From NCBI GenBank assembly GCA_036768485.1, contig JAVLUZ010000228.1:248001-312000 (forward strand): a stretch of 64,000 nucleotides of DNA, written 5' to 3'. This document shows, piece by piece, positions 11,341-22,954 of this stretch. A program made the translations under genes and the position numbers. Each line of letters begins with the position of its first letter. Position 1 is the first letter of the stretch. The stretch is from Mermis nigrescens. Lineage: Eukaryota > Nematoda > Enoplea > Mermithida > Mermithidae. The notes below the pieces were generated by a model. It saw only the letters and a program-made list of their open reading frames with translations, ran no database searches and was not told the origin of the DNA.

Positions 11341-12590
11341 AATATGCTTATAAAACGTGCTCAGTTTCGCATTTCACCTAAAGAATATGAAATTATTTGC
11401 ACACAAGTGCAAAAACTTGAGAAATAAGGAGTTATCCAGAAAAGTTTATCATTGTGGTGTACTAATACAGTACTAGTTAGAAAAAAAGATGGAACTCATC
11501 GAGTATGCGTCGATTTTTGTGCTTTAAATAGCATTACAAAAAAGGATAGCTACCCTTTACCGCGTGCACTAAATACTTCACGACCTTAGACCAAGCAAAT
11601 GCGTATTATGCAATTGCAATCAAAAAAAGACAGTGAAAAAACAGCATTTTATGCACCACAAGGTTTATACAAATTTAAATATTTGCCATTTGGGCAATGT
11701 AACGCGCCCGCAAGTTTTCAAAGACTCATGGATGTCTTACTTTCTGGGTTACAATGGCTTGTTTAGTTACCTAGACAACATTTTGATTTTTGCAAAAAAT
11801 CACGAAGAAATGCTAGTTCGCTTAACCTTTAATTTATTGTGTTTCCAGCAGTCATTTTCACCATGTACTCGATTTTAGATCGAATCAATAAAATCAAATG
11901 AAAGTATATATATTTGAAAGCCCTTGTTCTCCTGATTCCAAAAATATATTTTTCCCTTCACAATTTTCACTTTTCGTTGAGAAAAAAGGAAAAACTATAA
12001 CTAAAAAACCACCATGGCAGCTACGCACATTTGAAAAAAAATGATACGTCGGCATTCCGTAGCTCACCATAATGCTGCATTGAGCAAAGCGCGATACAGC
12101 ATGACTATTACAGTCTACGGAGTCAGTTTACATTCCTGCATGCACAGTATTAGGTACATAGGTGCATTATGTGCATACTTATTTGAGTTTTACCTATGTA
12201 TATGCCTACCATTAAAATTTCAAAAAATATTGAATTTCTAAATAACCGAAGCCTTCTACTTCATGAAATTCATAGAAAACGTGTAAAACGAGGGAAAAGG
12301 AGGATAGATGATGTTTCATGGCACAAAAATGAACTTAAAATGAAAAAATCAAGAAAAACCAGCATACTCGACCAAAAATCGAGTACACAGGAAATTATGA
12401 GTTAAAAGATATTTTAACGCGTTTAGTTGAAGCAGGCATAAAACTCAAAATTGAAAAATGCAAATTCTCTCAGCTCAGCGCGAAATATCTCGGACACATC
12501 ATATCATTTGCGACTGATCTGGAAAAAAAACAGACGCAATAATGAAAATTGATAAACCAAAAGTTTTTTTAGGACTTCCGTCAGACTAGA
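11341..12590 (+). pseudogene. Reverse transcriptase remnant with altered catalytic motif
   Basis: Recognisable RT blocks occur in order: [16 protein letters not shown] (about 11,471-11,518), [14 protein letters not shown] (about 11,579-11,620), FGQCNAPASFQ (about 11,690-11,722) and YLDNILIF (11,768-11,791). The canonical Ty3/Gypsy motif is Y-L-D-D. Here the second catalytic aspartate reads as asparagine (AAC at 11,777-11,779), which should abolish polymerisation. A 516 bp MITE interrupts the thumb region, after which LTRLVEAGIKLKIEKCKF (about 12,418-12,471) resumes. Stops and frameshifts break the domain further. Confidence 0.9.
11868..12383. mobile_element. MITE inserted in the Gypsy RT, TA target duplication
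   Basis: Bounded by TA on both sides (11,866-11,867 and 12,384-12,385). The ends are inverted: left CTCGATTTTAGATCGA, right (reverse complement) CTCGATTTTTGGTCGA, matching at 14 of 16 positions. TA duplication and short inverted ends fit Tc1/mariner-type MITEs. It contains no transposase. The flanking RT does not rejoin cleanly, leaving roughly 50 unexplained bases on the left, so an earlier small insertion may also be present. Confidence 0.6.
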
Positions 12591-13130
12591 GACGATTTAT
12601 CAAAGACTTTGCAAAAATTGCATACCCACTCACCCAACTATTACAAAAGTCAAATGAGTTTTGTTGGGATGCAGAACAAGAAATAGCATTTAATACACTG
12701 AAACCTGCAGTTTGTAACACACCAATCCTGAAACATCCAAATTTCAACAGACCATTCATCCTGCAAATAGACACTTCTTACAAGGGGATTGGCGCAGTGC
12801 TAAGTCAGCTAGACAAAAATGGGAGAGAACATCCTGTTGTGTTTGCGAGTAGAAATCTTAATCCAAATGAGCGAAATTATCCGATAACAGAACTCAAAAC
12901 ATTGGCAGTTTTCACTTTTGTCAAATATTTTTGACCCTATCTTTTTCAACACGCGACAACAGTTTTAACTGATCACTCCACAATTAAATCAGTGTTAGGG
13001 AAAGAAAATCCCTCAGGTCGCATTGCTCGCTGGGGTTTAGCACTGTCAGTTTACAAACTTGACATCCAAACACGCAAAGGCACACAAAACAGAAACACTG
13101 ATGTCTTATCACGTTTTCCTGTTCAGTTTA
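12591..13130 (+). pseudogene. RNase H remnant of the Gypsy Pol
   Basis: Encodes FILQIDTSYKGIGAVLSQ (about 12,754-12,807), the start of a Ty3/Gypsy RNase H whose first catalytic aspartate is visible. LTDHSTIKSVLG (about 12,967-13,002) then matches the conserved TDH region, and a RNTDVLSRFP-type end follows near 13,094. An in-frame stop (TGA at 12,932) interrupts the domain. It would degrade the RNA strand during reverse transcription. Confidence 0.85.
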
Positions 13131-14550
13131 GTGAACAAACAGCAGACATTGAGAATTTACAGACACACCCAATCATAGCTGAAAACTTTGGTCTCAAACT
13201 CGAGCTTACGGATGAGCAAGAGCTCACTAAAAACTTAGCAGAATACCAAAACACAGACTCACACGTGCAAGAAATTTTGAGAGAAGTTCAATCAACAAAC
13301 TCAAAATTCCATAAGCAATATACGATACAAAATGGTCTTTTATATAGAGTTTTTGGATCTTCTCTAAAACTTTACGTGCCACACGTGCTACGTTTACTAA
13401 TTTTACAATCAAACCATGACTCCAAATTTACTGGTCACTTTGGTGTGCGACGAACAATTTGTTTGATCGCAAATAAAATTTTTTGGCCTACTCTACGCAA
13501 AGACGTAACAAAGGATTGTCATTCTTGTCATAATTATCAGATTTACAAGCACAGCTTGCATAAAATCAAGGCTACTTTATTACCCGTACCTATATCAGGT
13601 CCGTTTGACCATGTAGATCTAGACAGCATTGGCCCGTTGCCACACTCTACCAAAGGCAATTGTTTTATTGTCATTTTTATCAACTACTTTATGAAATTTG
13701 TTGAAGCCTTTGCTACAAATAATATTATGGCTAAAACGATAGCAGACATATTCGTAAAAAACATTGTTTGTTGGCACGGTGCACCGAGAATTATACACTG
13801 TGACTGTGGAACCAACTTCACATCACTTTTGTTTACCAAAATCACAGCCTTATGCAGTACGGAGAAAGTACATACTACGTCATATCATCCTATGGCAAAC
13901 GGCCAAGTAGAATGAGCAAACCAGACACTCGTAGGACGACTCAGACTACTTGTTAATAAATACCAGGATAATTGGGATACTGTATTACTGTATGCAGTAT
14001 TTTTGATGAATATACACAAAAACAAAAGCACTAAGCTCTCACCATTCAATCTCATATATGGTAGGCAAGCACACCTACCATCAGACTTACTTTTTGCCAA
14101 AAAACACAAAACAATAGAGGCACACGATTATGCAATCTTGCTCAGAAATTTTCTGAGCTCTGCAAACAATACAGTAGCCCGGAACTTTCAGAATGCGCAA
14201 GAACAGTACACAAACAGTCACAACAGACACTCTAACCAACACTCATACAAAAAATCGGAGACAAAATTGTCAAAAAACACTTTTTCGTGAAACCGAGGCA
14301 AACGTCCAAACTGACTCACAAATACACAGGACCCTACAAAATCATCAAAATCACTTACCAGAATTTAACAATAGAGCACACCATTAACAAACAGCAAGAG
14401 CTAATCCACGTGAACAACACTCAACCATACTCTTCTTGCACCACAGATAGCTCAATGCAAGGGCCCATTGTCGATCTTGCGACATATGGCCGACTTCCTT
14501 TCGCCGGCACCGCCACGTCGAAGAACGAGGACGTTCCTTTTTTCAGAGCG
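13131..14550 (+). pseudogene. Integrase remnant of the Gypsy Pol
   Basis: The long open frame 12,992-13,915 carries the H-H-C-C zinc site (HDSKFTGHFGVRRT, then CHSCHNYQ). The DDE core follows: VDLDSIGPLP supplies the first aspartate, IIHCDCGTNFTS the second, and YHPMANGQVE the glutamate. A TGA directly after that glutamate (13,915-13,917) truncates it. Downstream frames to about 14,550 still show a GPY/F-like region (LSPFNLIYGRQAHLPSDLLF). The integrase would insert the cDNA. The catalytic residues are intact but the C-terminal domain is cut off. Confidence 0.9.
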
Positions 14551-14557
14551 TGAGGGA

Positions 14558-14845
14558 TGTAATGGCATGTGGCTCAAAGATTAATTGCACATGATTAACA
14601 CTATTGCAGTATGCACGTGATTAAGTAAATGCACTATTCTCACTTATTGTCTTAAATAAGTAGCGTATTGACCCAGGCATATTTGGCGCTGGGATTTCTT
14701 GTATTTTTGGGAATATGCCAGAAGGCTTGTTTTTGTGTCGTATTGTGCAGCTTGTTTTCTACCTGCTGCTTGTCATCTAATTCACTCATCGCACGTACTA
14801 CCGTGTTGCCTACACTTATGTACTCTAAGTACAGTAATTCACTGA
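14558..14845 (+). repeat. 3' LTR of the Gypsy element, cut by a gap
   Basis: Starts TGTAATGGCATG directly after a purine-rich GTGAGGGA (14,550-14,557), which is a plausible polypurine tract. It matches the 5' LTR up to CAGTAATTCACTGA, where the run of N begins. Sequence after the gap does not match the LTR end, so the missing bases include at least the last ~105 LTR positions. Confidence 0.85.
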
Positions 14846-14945
14846 NNNNNNNNNNNNNNNNNNNNNNNNNNNNNNNNNNNNNNNNNNNNNNNNNNNNNNN
14901 NNNNNNNNNNNNNNNNNNNNNNNNNNNNNNNNNNNNNNNNNNNNN
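14846..14945. other. Assembly gap (100 N)
   Basis: Exactly 100 N, a conventional placeholder for a gap of unknown size. It lies between the Gypsy 3' LTR and a LINE fragment. Confidence 0.99.
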
Positions 14946-15063
14946 AACAACGACCCTGCTTCACTTAATTAAAGTGGATTGAATGTTTTTTAACTGATCG
15001 AACCCAAAATGAAAGATTAAAAATGAAATTTCTAAATTCGTAAATGTAACTAGTGGTGTACAC

Positions 15064-15308
15064 CATAGGTGGGCACCACCGAATTTCTGGGGGGGATTTT
15101 CAAATTCAAAAAATGGTCTTAAAGTGGTCGTATGGCGAAAAAAACACCTTTTTCGACGTTTCGCATTGAGTACTATCCAATGGCATCAAAAATCGCTAAA
15201 AAAGCAAGGAAAATTTCCAAAATTTGTATTCTGGGGGGTATTTTGATTTCTGGGAGGTATTTCAATTTCTGGGGTTGCATACCCCCGAACCCCCCACGCC
15301 CATGTGTG
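15064..15308 (+). mobile_element. GTGGGC hAT-like MITE, copy in LINE (first of pair)
   Basis: Ends CATAGGTGGGC (left) and GCCCATGTGTG (right). Flanked by GTGTACAC at 15,056-15,063 and 15,309-15,316, a perfect 8 bp target duplication. Internal order (GGTCTTAAAGTGGTCGTATG, ACGTTTCGC, CCAATGGCATCAAAAATCGC, repeated TTTCTGGGGGG) is that of the family. Non-coding. Confidence 0.85.
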
Positions 15309-15313
15309 GTGTA

Positions 15314-15568
15314 CACGTGTGGGCGTGGGGGAGTATGCAATGCAACCCAATCTTAGATGGCCGAATACCCCCCCCCAAACCTAAATATCCCCACCCAGAA
15401 TTCAATTTTGAAAATTTTTTCGCGATTTTTTGATGCCTATGGATAGTACTCGATGAGAAACGTTTAAAAATGGTGTTTTTCGGCATACTCACCATTTTAA
15501 GGACCATTTTTTGACCTTTAAAAATCTTGCACCCTCCCATGAATTTAGGTTCCGCCCACTTATAGATG
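15314..15568 (-). mobile_element. GTGGGC hAT-like MITE, inverted second of pair
   Basis: Same family in the opposite orientation, directly abutting the previous copy across the shared GTGTACAC. Its right end GCCCACTTATAGATG is followed by GTGTTCAT, a 6/8 match to the duplication. The pair forms a head-to-head inverted repeat of about 250 bp per arm. Confidence 0.75.
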
Positions 15569-15884
15569 GTGTTCATACCTGAAGGAAGTATTTTAGGTCC
15601 TACTTTATTTTTGCTTTATATTAACGACATTGTAAAACTTTGTGTAAAGGATAAAACCAAAATTATGCTTTTTGCCGATGATCTTAAAATAATTCTAAAT
15701 CTACCCATTCTCATACTTTACAAAACCATTTTTCTGAAATCGTAAATCGGTCACAAATGTGGTAATTAGTTCCTTATTTTGGATATAATATAAGTACGGC
15801 AGTTGACTCTGTGTCTACGAAAGCGGCACAGACATCGACATGTACCTGGAACAGCACATTCACTTTAATTAAATAAAATTTGGC

Positions 15885-16148
15885 TTGTCAAAAGTCTCTG
15901 CCAGTGGATCACCAGTTTATTGGCAATGGAACAAAAACAAGTTTGTAAGATGCAAAGTTCCGCCGATTTTTGGTTACAAGACAAAGAGAAGTGCCAGGAA
16001 AGCTGGGGTGATTAAGTTGGAAAAAAATGTTTTGCTGAATGAATATCAAGTGAAAAATTATGTTTCCAAGGATGTATACTCTTTGTTCCGTAGAAGAAAA
16101 TCCGGATCTTACGCAGAATTCCCCCCTCCCCCAGCAATTTCCATATGA
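15885..16148 (+). CDS. Hypothetical ORF, 87 codons, doubtful
   Basis: Open frame starting MSKVSASGSPVYWQWNKNKF, basic in the middle (KTKRSARK) and ending in a proline run. I recognise no domain, and no splice signals or promoter are evident. It may be a chance frame or a retroelement remnant next to the LINE fragment. Confidence 0.15.
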   Translation: MSKVSASGSPVYWQWNKNKFVRCKVPPIFGYKTKRSARKAGVIKLEKNVLLNEYQVKNYVSKDVYSLFRRRKSGSYAEFPPPPAISI

Positions 16149-17085
16149 GCTACGGTAACCTAATTTTATGATTTATTACTCGTCTGAATTCCTCGATATC
16201 CACTCTGATATCCACTATATCTTATGCAAAAGGTGAGACCATGAGCAATGAACGTGCAAATTTGGTTACTGTAGCTTAAGCCGCTGAGGTGAGTTCTATA
16301 CATTCGGAAATTCTGTAACAATGGTAAAATTTTCCAGACTGCAAGGTTGTTCTGTTTTATATAGGTATCCCATAATGCGCTCGAATTATATTACAGTGAA
16401 ATTTAGAAACTTTCGTTCTCGGGAAGCGTGCGGGTGTTCGAAATTTCAGAACAATTGAATCGCTGCACATAGTCCCTATTATATTCTATATGTTTTCTCA
16501 TGGGTTTTAATTTTTAGAATGATTCAGATCCCGAAGAAATCACCCAGAGGCGCTTGAACATTTTCACTTTAGTGTGCATAAATTTATTTTGCGTTAGTTG
16601 ATTTTTTAATTTTTTCAATGAAATTTTGACGTTAATTTATTTTTACATTATAAACGTTAATTCGTTTCAGAGTTGAGACCTCCTGTTGTTCTTAATTACC
16701 TGTCGTTTACTTCTATCCTATAGCACATAATCATAACTCATAAGCGCTTTTGAAATCGACTGTAACTCATTAAAAAAAAAAACATATTTCATGATATAGA
16801 ATCACAAAGAAACTGATACTTTGTGATTTAAGATCTATTCTGGGCTAGCATTTTTTAATCATATGGACGTATTTATTGTGAATTATTGCCACTAAAATTG
16901 GTAAAATTCTTTCAGCCGATGGATTTATTCGTAAAAATCAACACAACTGACTGAGACATGTAGAGATAGCTCTACTTTTTGTTTGCTGGGTAGTTCAACA
17001 CTGCAAAAATTGCATTATTTTAGCCTTAGACACTTTCTGTCTCACTGGCTATTTTGCTCAGATGTAATTTGGTATAATTTCTGTG
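16149..17085. other. Intergenic, nothing recognised
   Basis: AT-rich with only short frames. No repeat boundary, RNA gene or coding family is visible. Confidence 0.5.
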
Positions 17086-17089
17086 CATG

Positions 17090-17910
17090 TGACTATCATA
17101 TACTTATATAACACAATATATGAGATTCCTTCCCCTCCAAAAAATTATCATATCTTCATTCCTTTCCCATACTTATTTTCAATAAAAATCCGGGATAGGG
17201 GAAAATGGGCACTACGGGCTTAATGTGGCTGGTACAAATTGGTAAATGTACTACCATATCTTACGTATACTTAAAGTCATATATGTGTCTTCTGTGCTGC
17301 ATTAGTTTGGCATTTGCTTTTCTATGCGCTTTTGCTAGCTCTGTTGTCTATTTATCATTCACATTTCTTTATTTAAATCTGCTCCGCCTCTTTATCATTT
17401 GGCTTTGTCTTTTTGGTCTTTGAATATGTCCACAGCAGTATTGAGGTTCCGTATAGTTTCAAAGTGCTTCCTGAACTCCATTTTCTCAGCTATCTCTATA
17501 TACTTCCCTTATTTCTCTAACAGCTTTAAAATCCAGTCCTCCTTTGCTGCTGTTGTCAAACATTCTTTTATATGTGTCTTTCTATTATTTGTGTACTACA
17601 TAGCATTTCTTATGGTGTGACTATGTATATCATTATTGTTGTGTGCCTTGTCATTACTATGATCATATACATACTTTATTATGCTGTTTCAACTTTCTAA
17701 TTGCGTCATAATTTTCTGTCCAAAAATATTATAAAAATTAATTGTTTAATGAACAATGATTGGGCTCTTTGGTTTTAATTCCATGCTGTTGTTTTCATCC
17801 TTGTCTTGTGCATTCAGCTAAGACCTCAATACATTTTCAGCTGGGTGATCTAGCTCAGTTAAATAATAACTTTCTTGAGCCCTCAATTAGAGTTTCAGGG
17901 AACTTGTTTT
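17090..17910 (+). repeat. Direct repeat pair, left copy
   Basis: Shares colinear blocks with 22,955-23,795: TTATCATATCTTCATT, AATCCGGGATAGG then AAAATGGGCACT, AATGATTGGGCTC, TTAAATAATAA and TTGAGCCCTCAATTAG. Spacing is similar in both, so these are two copies about 5.9 kb apart in the same orientation. No conserved coding frame spans it. Confidence 0.75.
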
Positions 17911-20900
17911 CCTTTGGTACTTAATCTCAAAGGAGTTGTCAAATGGAACTGCTGAAGTGCGTGCAGTAGAGGGCCCGGGCTATCTTGATGAGCCGGCGCT
18001 GTTTGTGTGAGCACGGCGCTCGAGTCCCAAGGTAACATTGTAGGTGATGCAAACAAAACTCTACGTTGCATTGGAGATTATTCAACGACCGACGAGCTAA
18101 CATCTCGTTTTGTTTTCTTTCAAAAATTTTTCAAAAATATTTCCACTTTGCGTAATCATATTGTGTTCGTGTGCATTCTTAACATTTCACTGTTCGTATG
18201 TGCATTTTTGACTCTATTGTGTTTGTGTGCGTATTTTCTTGGTCGAGATTGGGGTTGTGACATAAATTTTTGTCTGATCTTAGAGCCTGGCTAAATCATA
18301 CCAGGCAAAAACTAAGCAGGAAAATGACCAAAACAGGGAAGAAAACCCCAGATAAGTCGCCTAAGCAGGCTAATACTCAGGAAATCATCTAGAAGTGTGT
18401 CAAATGACTCAAGTTCAATCCTGCATGGTGCAGCTTTTCTGCAAGCTTCTGAACACACACACACACGTGTGAATAAATCAATGCTGGTGTCTAACTCAGA
18501 CAGCATTGTACTCCATCGTCATTCAAGCTGCATGACAAGCGCTCCCTCTTAATCAAGTGAGAAGAATAAGCATGATTCCTAATCAAAAAACGATGATTTT
18601 CATACAAATGCAGTATCAGACAACTGAAAATAGCAATTCATCATCTTTTGTGCAATGCTTTTTATATGCAAGATAAAAAATGAAACTGACATGTGTGGCG
18701 TTAGACATGCTTCACGCACAATTGCAAAATGCAAACTCTGCAAACCCTGATCTGCAATACGGTGAACTGTTGTTCTTGTCGCCTGACGCAGTTCAGCAAC
18801 AGCTCGGTTTGCGATGCTGCGTGGATTCGCATGCAGCCCATGATGTGCGGTCGTGGTTAAATTCGCTCAAATAACCTAATCAGCGGGAACGGCGTTTGCA
18901 GCGCTTCCCCGCGTCTCTTCTCGCGCTGAACGCGCGCAATATTTTGGAAAATGTTGAGCTGTCCGCCAGTACGGTCATTTCATATGCGGCGACAGCCAGT
19001 AATCCGTGTGCTGAACTACCGCCGCTATGCCGTTATCGCGAATCAAATTTCGGCCAATACGGTTATCGATCCCACTGGATCAAGCCGCCTCCAGTCAGCA
19101 GGGCTTGAAGAGTTCTCCTCCTGAATAAACTACTGACTCCACGGAAAGTCAGGCGTCATAGATCTTCTTCAAAGGCGTTCACGGCGTCATGTAATGACCA
19201 CGATAAATCAATTGCTCAATGCATATATTAAGAACAAACGTTCTCTTGCAGGCTGAATGACGTATTCATGCGATAGCCAGCCGTTTTTCAGGTAAACAAC
19301 AGATGAAGAAGCTGTGGATTTTGCAGCTCAATGATCGCCAATGGCTGCTGGTGTTGGTCGTGTTTAGATTTGTTGTCATCCTTCAAATATGTGGGCCGTT
19401 GTTAATACCTCTTTCGCGGCGTTTAAATCTCGCGGACTTCTGGTAACATCCCATTTGCGAAGCTAATCTCTGACGTCCAGACGTTTGTTGCAGACTTTCT
19501 TTGAGCAAAAACAGCACCCATTGGAGTCACAAGGAGCAACATTTTTGGCGTGCGGATCGGCTGAGCTCAACCAGAAATTCGAGACGGGTTGCGAGCAAGC
19601 TTTGTGAAAAATGCCCATCATACCGATGGAAAACGCAGATCGTCTCCACAGAAAAGCACAAAAGGCGCCTGACACCTTCGTTGCTAACAACGGAACTGCA
19701 TAGAGTTTGCGAACCTACAGTATGCCTCAGATAAACAGCCTACACCATATTTACCAGCAACTGCTGCGTATCCAGTAGCATCATTGCCGTATTTTTAGTA
19801 GTTCAACGTATAGTCCAAATGAGACCCCATCAATCTACGTATTTTCGTCAATCAGTGAATGCCTCTTTTTGTAACCATACTCACGTGTAATTTTGTTGCC
19901 CATGAACTACACAGAGATGAATGTTTTGGCGTCCATTGAAACAGCATTAGAAATTCTTTGTGATACGTTGGTGATACCTTTGCAATCAATGTATTTAATC
20001 AGTAAAGCAGTTTCAGAATGCGACGCCTGTCAAGATTTTTGCTTTGCTTCGTAGAATTCTGTAGAATATCAGGCAGGCAGAATAGCGATTTCTGTCTAGA
20101 TTTCGAAACGCTTTGTGTAGTGCAACGAAATCATTCATGTTGAGCTCTGTGAAATGCAAATATCAAATACTACAATAGAAATATGCTGCAACAATCATTT
20201 CCCGTTTCTCAAAGAGCTTCCTCATCATTCAACAACTCTTCTCAAACGTTTTGCTCTGCATTTGATAAAACCCTTCACATCGCAGTATCTTATTTACCCA
20301 TGGTATTTCATTTCCCCTCAGCAAACTGTTTTGTCACATAATAACGACAATTTCGTCATCGTCTGTTTGACTTCCAAAAATTCAGAACAACTTCCCTTTT
20401 TCATCTGCCTTTTCCAAAGCTCAATGAAAGAAAGTGTATGCAGGGTCTGAATGCAAAGCATCACTGTGTTGCTTCTTTTATCAATTCCTTCTACTTGGAG
20501 TACTACAGTATCATTGTGGTATGACTACTTGCTGATAGACATTCAAGGCAGAGTTACAATGATGACCTTGAACGCTTTCTACCTTGAGTTTCAACACACC
20601 ACCACAGCAATAGCTAATGTTTGCAGAATCAGAAAAATGGCATACTGTATGCCTCTTTAATACCGTCACAGTACGACAAACTGCACAGCTGTATATCATT
20701 CAAATGATTTGCAAAAGATCCTTTGCAGTTTCGACTTTGCAAACAAAGCATGCTTTTTGTGTGTAGTTGTGCTTTTAAATAGTCATTGTATTAGAGTTAC
20801 TCTCAGAAACAGAGAAAAAGGCTGCGTATAAACCCAGATGCGCAAGTCACGCATCCAGTTTGTGCAGCACAGCAAGTATTTCATCAAATTCACCTTTTAC

Positions 20901-22954
20901 AACACCAACGTCAAAGAATCGTTGGAGATGTGCATCACTTCAACAAGCACAAAATCGATAAAGCTAATCACCTTCTCCTTCGTTTACTCCAGCGGCTTCT
21001 GTTTGTGCTTTCGATTTCGTCGCTCTGGCCCGCGGTCTACTAAAGCCGACCTAAATTCGTCGCCAATCATCCAATGCTACAAGCACCGCCAGAAATTGAG
21101 CGTCGTGCAAACTATAAATCCAACCAGAATTTTTCCGCGCTCGTCTTGCAAATCCGCCCGATCTTCATGCTCCTTTGAAACGCTGTTGATTTGCCAAATG
21201 GCTGGCCGTTATCAGTTAGATGAATGATTCTTCAGAATACGATCGCTTTCAGACTGTCCCGTCAGCCAAATCCGACTTTATCTTTTGTTTTTATTGTTCG
21301 CAAATCGGTTTTAAGATTCCAATTCTGGTATAGAGAACCTCGGAATCAGTTCATGAGTTGAACCAGCAGCGATCGCCGATCAGGCTGCGGTAAGTTCTCC
21401 ATTCATTTCAGGAAAAAGCGGGACTTTAATTAACAGACGCTAAAGTTGTACACAAGCGCGCCAGCAAATTCGCGTTCGTGATCCGGCGCACAGACCACGT
21501 AATCATTTGTCCAATTGAGTTTCTCGCTCGCCGGCGTCAGCCAATTCAAAGTTTTCTTGACGTTCCTCCACTAAAATTTTGGCTAAAATTAAAGCAGCAA
21601 TAGCGGCAACATGTCACCTTTCAGCTCCAGCGTATCAATACCGGAAGATAGCCTTGCATCGATTATTGCCGCAGCACAGCAATCCGACTTCCTGTCATAT
21701 TTAATCCTTAAAGCGATTTTGATATTCGTCCAGCGTTTTGGCTGTACCCCTGACTCTTCAAGCGCCAGCGGCGGTGTAATCGCCATCAACAAACCTAATA
21801 GCCCGTCTACTATCCTCGCATCAGTTCACTTCAGCGTGCCGTGCAAATTCTCGACAGCCTTTGGCAATATTATTGCACCACGTTTTTATTCGCGCCCGAC
21901 TGTTGTCCGAAAAAACATCCGGTTTTTAAACAATCACAGGACCGTTGTCTTGCTTGCTCAGCATCATATCGTTACGCCACGTTTTTCGTCTATTCCGTCT
22001 CAGAAGTCAGACGCGCCCAATCTACGTGGCGTTATGCCTATTATTTCAGCGCCGTGACGGTCATCCGGCCATGCCGCTCAGTCATCATTTACTCGCCGAT
22101 CAACCGGATCGCCGCACTTGAACTGTTGCTCATATTTTTTGATTCATGCCAGGACGACGAACCGACCGCCAGCAGTGTGTTTATTTTTCGTTATATTTGT
22201 TTTATCGTTTTTTCCATAATTTTTTTCTCTTACTAGTTAATTTTCCTGCAGCCACAATCGATTTCTCTCTCACATTTTTCTTACAATCTTTTTACATATC
22301 TCCGTTATTCATTATTTTTCATGTATATTTTTATTACGCTGTATACTTTTCTGATTTTCCCAAAAATATATTTATTATTCTTTATTTTGTCTGTCTTTAT
22401 TCATTTTATTATCATATCCGCGCATTTCAGTATCTTGGCGTGTTTGAGCTTTTCGCTTTACTCAAATACTCGTTAAAGCCCGATGACCTGCCCTCCTATC
22501 ATAAATTATTTTTTCAATCAAAATTCTTTCTCCGGGTCCCGGGCAAACAGTCAATTCCGTACGTTGCACAAAACCTCGTTGTCTATGCGTCGCCGACGCA
22601 CCGTTTTAACCTCCACTGCTCAATTGTTTGGGCCGTCCGGTTAATCGTTGTACATTTCCTTCGCGTTTCATGCATAAAAATGTGTCAGCATCCACCGATC
22701 TGCTGCTTCGATCGATGATCGCCCGACTCCACGCGTGGCGTATTTACGCAAAAGTTTGCGCACAATGCAAATTTTTTTCGATGTCCGGGGAGTGTAGAAT
22801 GAAACCCTACACCCTGTTTCGCTGCGGTGGTTCAACGCGAAATTCCATTTGTTTCGTGCTACGTTGTACCTACATTCTCATGACTGTTTTGCCCAGATGA
22901 AATTTCGTGCTTAATTTCCATTTGCACGTACGCGACCACTAAGCGCAATGCATA
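17911..22954. other. 5 kb between direct repeats, no recognised gene, GC-richer patches
   Basis: Open frames of 60-190 codons occur on the plus strand (for example 18,007-18,294, 20,838-21,227, 21,611-22,057, 22,146-22,718), but none resembles a family I know and they change frame often. Patches at about 18,690-19,110 and 20,900-22,180 are clearly GC- and CpG-richer than the surroundings, so they could be worn coding sequence of a transposable element or old gene. A short (AC)n run occurs near 18,450. I do not assign function. Confidence 0.4.

Larger units (their letters stand above)
5917..14845 (+). mobile_element. Decayed Ty3/Gypsy-type LTR retrotransposon with env-like block
   Basis: A 5' LTR beginning TGTAACAG (5,917) and a 3' LTR beginning TGTAATGG (14,558) frame an interior that reads, left to right: gag core, CCHC knuckle, glycoprotein-like block, protease (DSGA), reverse transcriptase, RNase H and integrase. 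RT before RNase H before integrase is the Ty3/Gypsy order. The frame is broken many times by stops and frameshifts, the RT catalytic motif is altered and a MITE interrupts RT, so the copy is dead. By eye the LTRs differ at about 25 of 289 aligned bases, mostly transitions, implying an old insertion. The 3' LTR runs into an assembly gap, so no target duplication can be read. Confidence 0.9.
14960..15765 (+). pseudogene. LINE reverse transcriptase fragment split by two MITEs
   Basis: Before the MITEs (about 14,977-15,056) one frame reads WIECFLTDRTQNERLKMKF, and a nearby TSGV follows. After them (15,578-15,700) comes [18 protein letters not shown], then the catalytic LFADDLKI. These are the conserved consecutive blocks of a non-LTR (Jockey/CR1-type) RT, in which a GVPQGS-type motif links them. 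Stops and a frameshift after FADD show decay. The fragment fades near 15,765. It is a 5'- and 3'-truncated relic of a LINE that would have reverse-transcribed its own RNA at the target. Confidence 0.85.

Noticed and set aside
18430..18480. (AC)n run as a regulatory or Z-DNA site
   Set aside because: About six repeats only; an ordinary short microsatellite.
22146..22718. 190-codon plus-strand open frame
   Set aside because: Low-complexity, phenylalanine/tyrosine/isoleucine-rich translation of T-rich DNA with no motif; probably chance.
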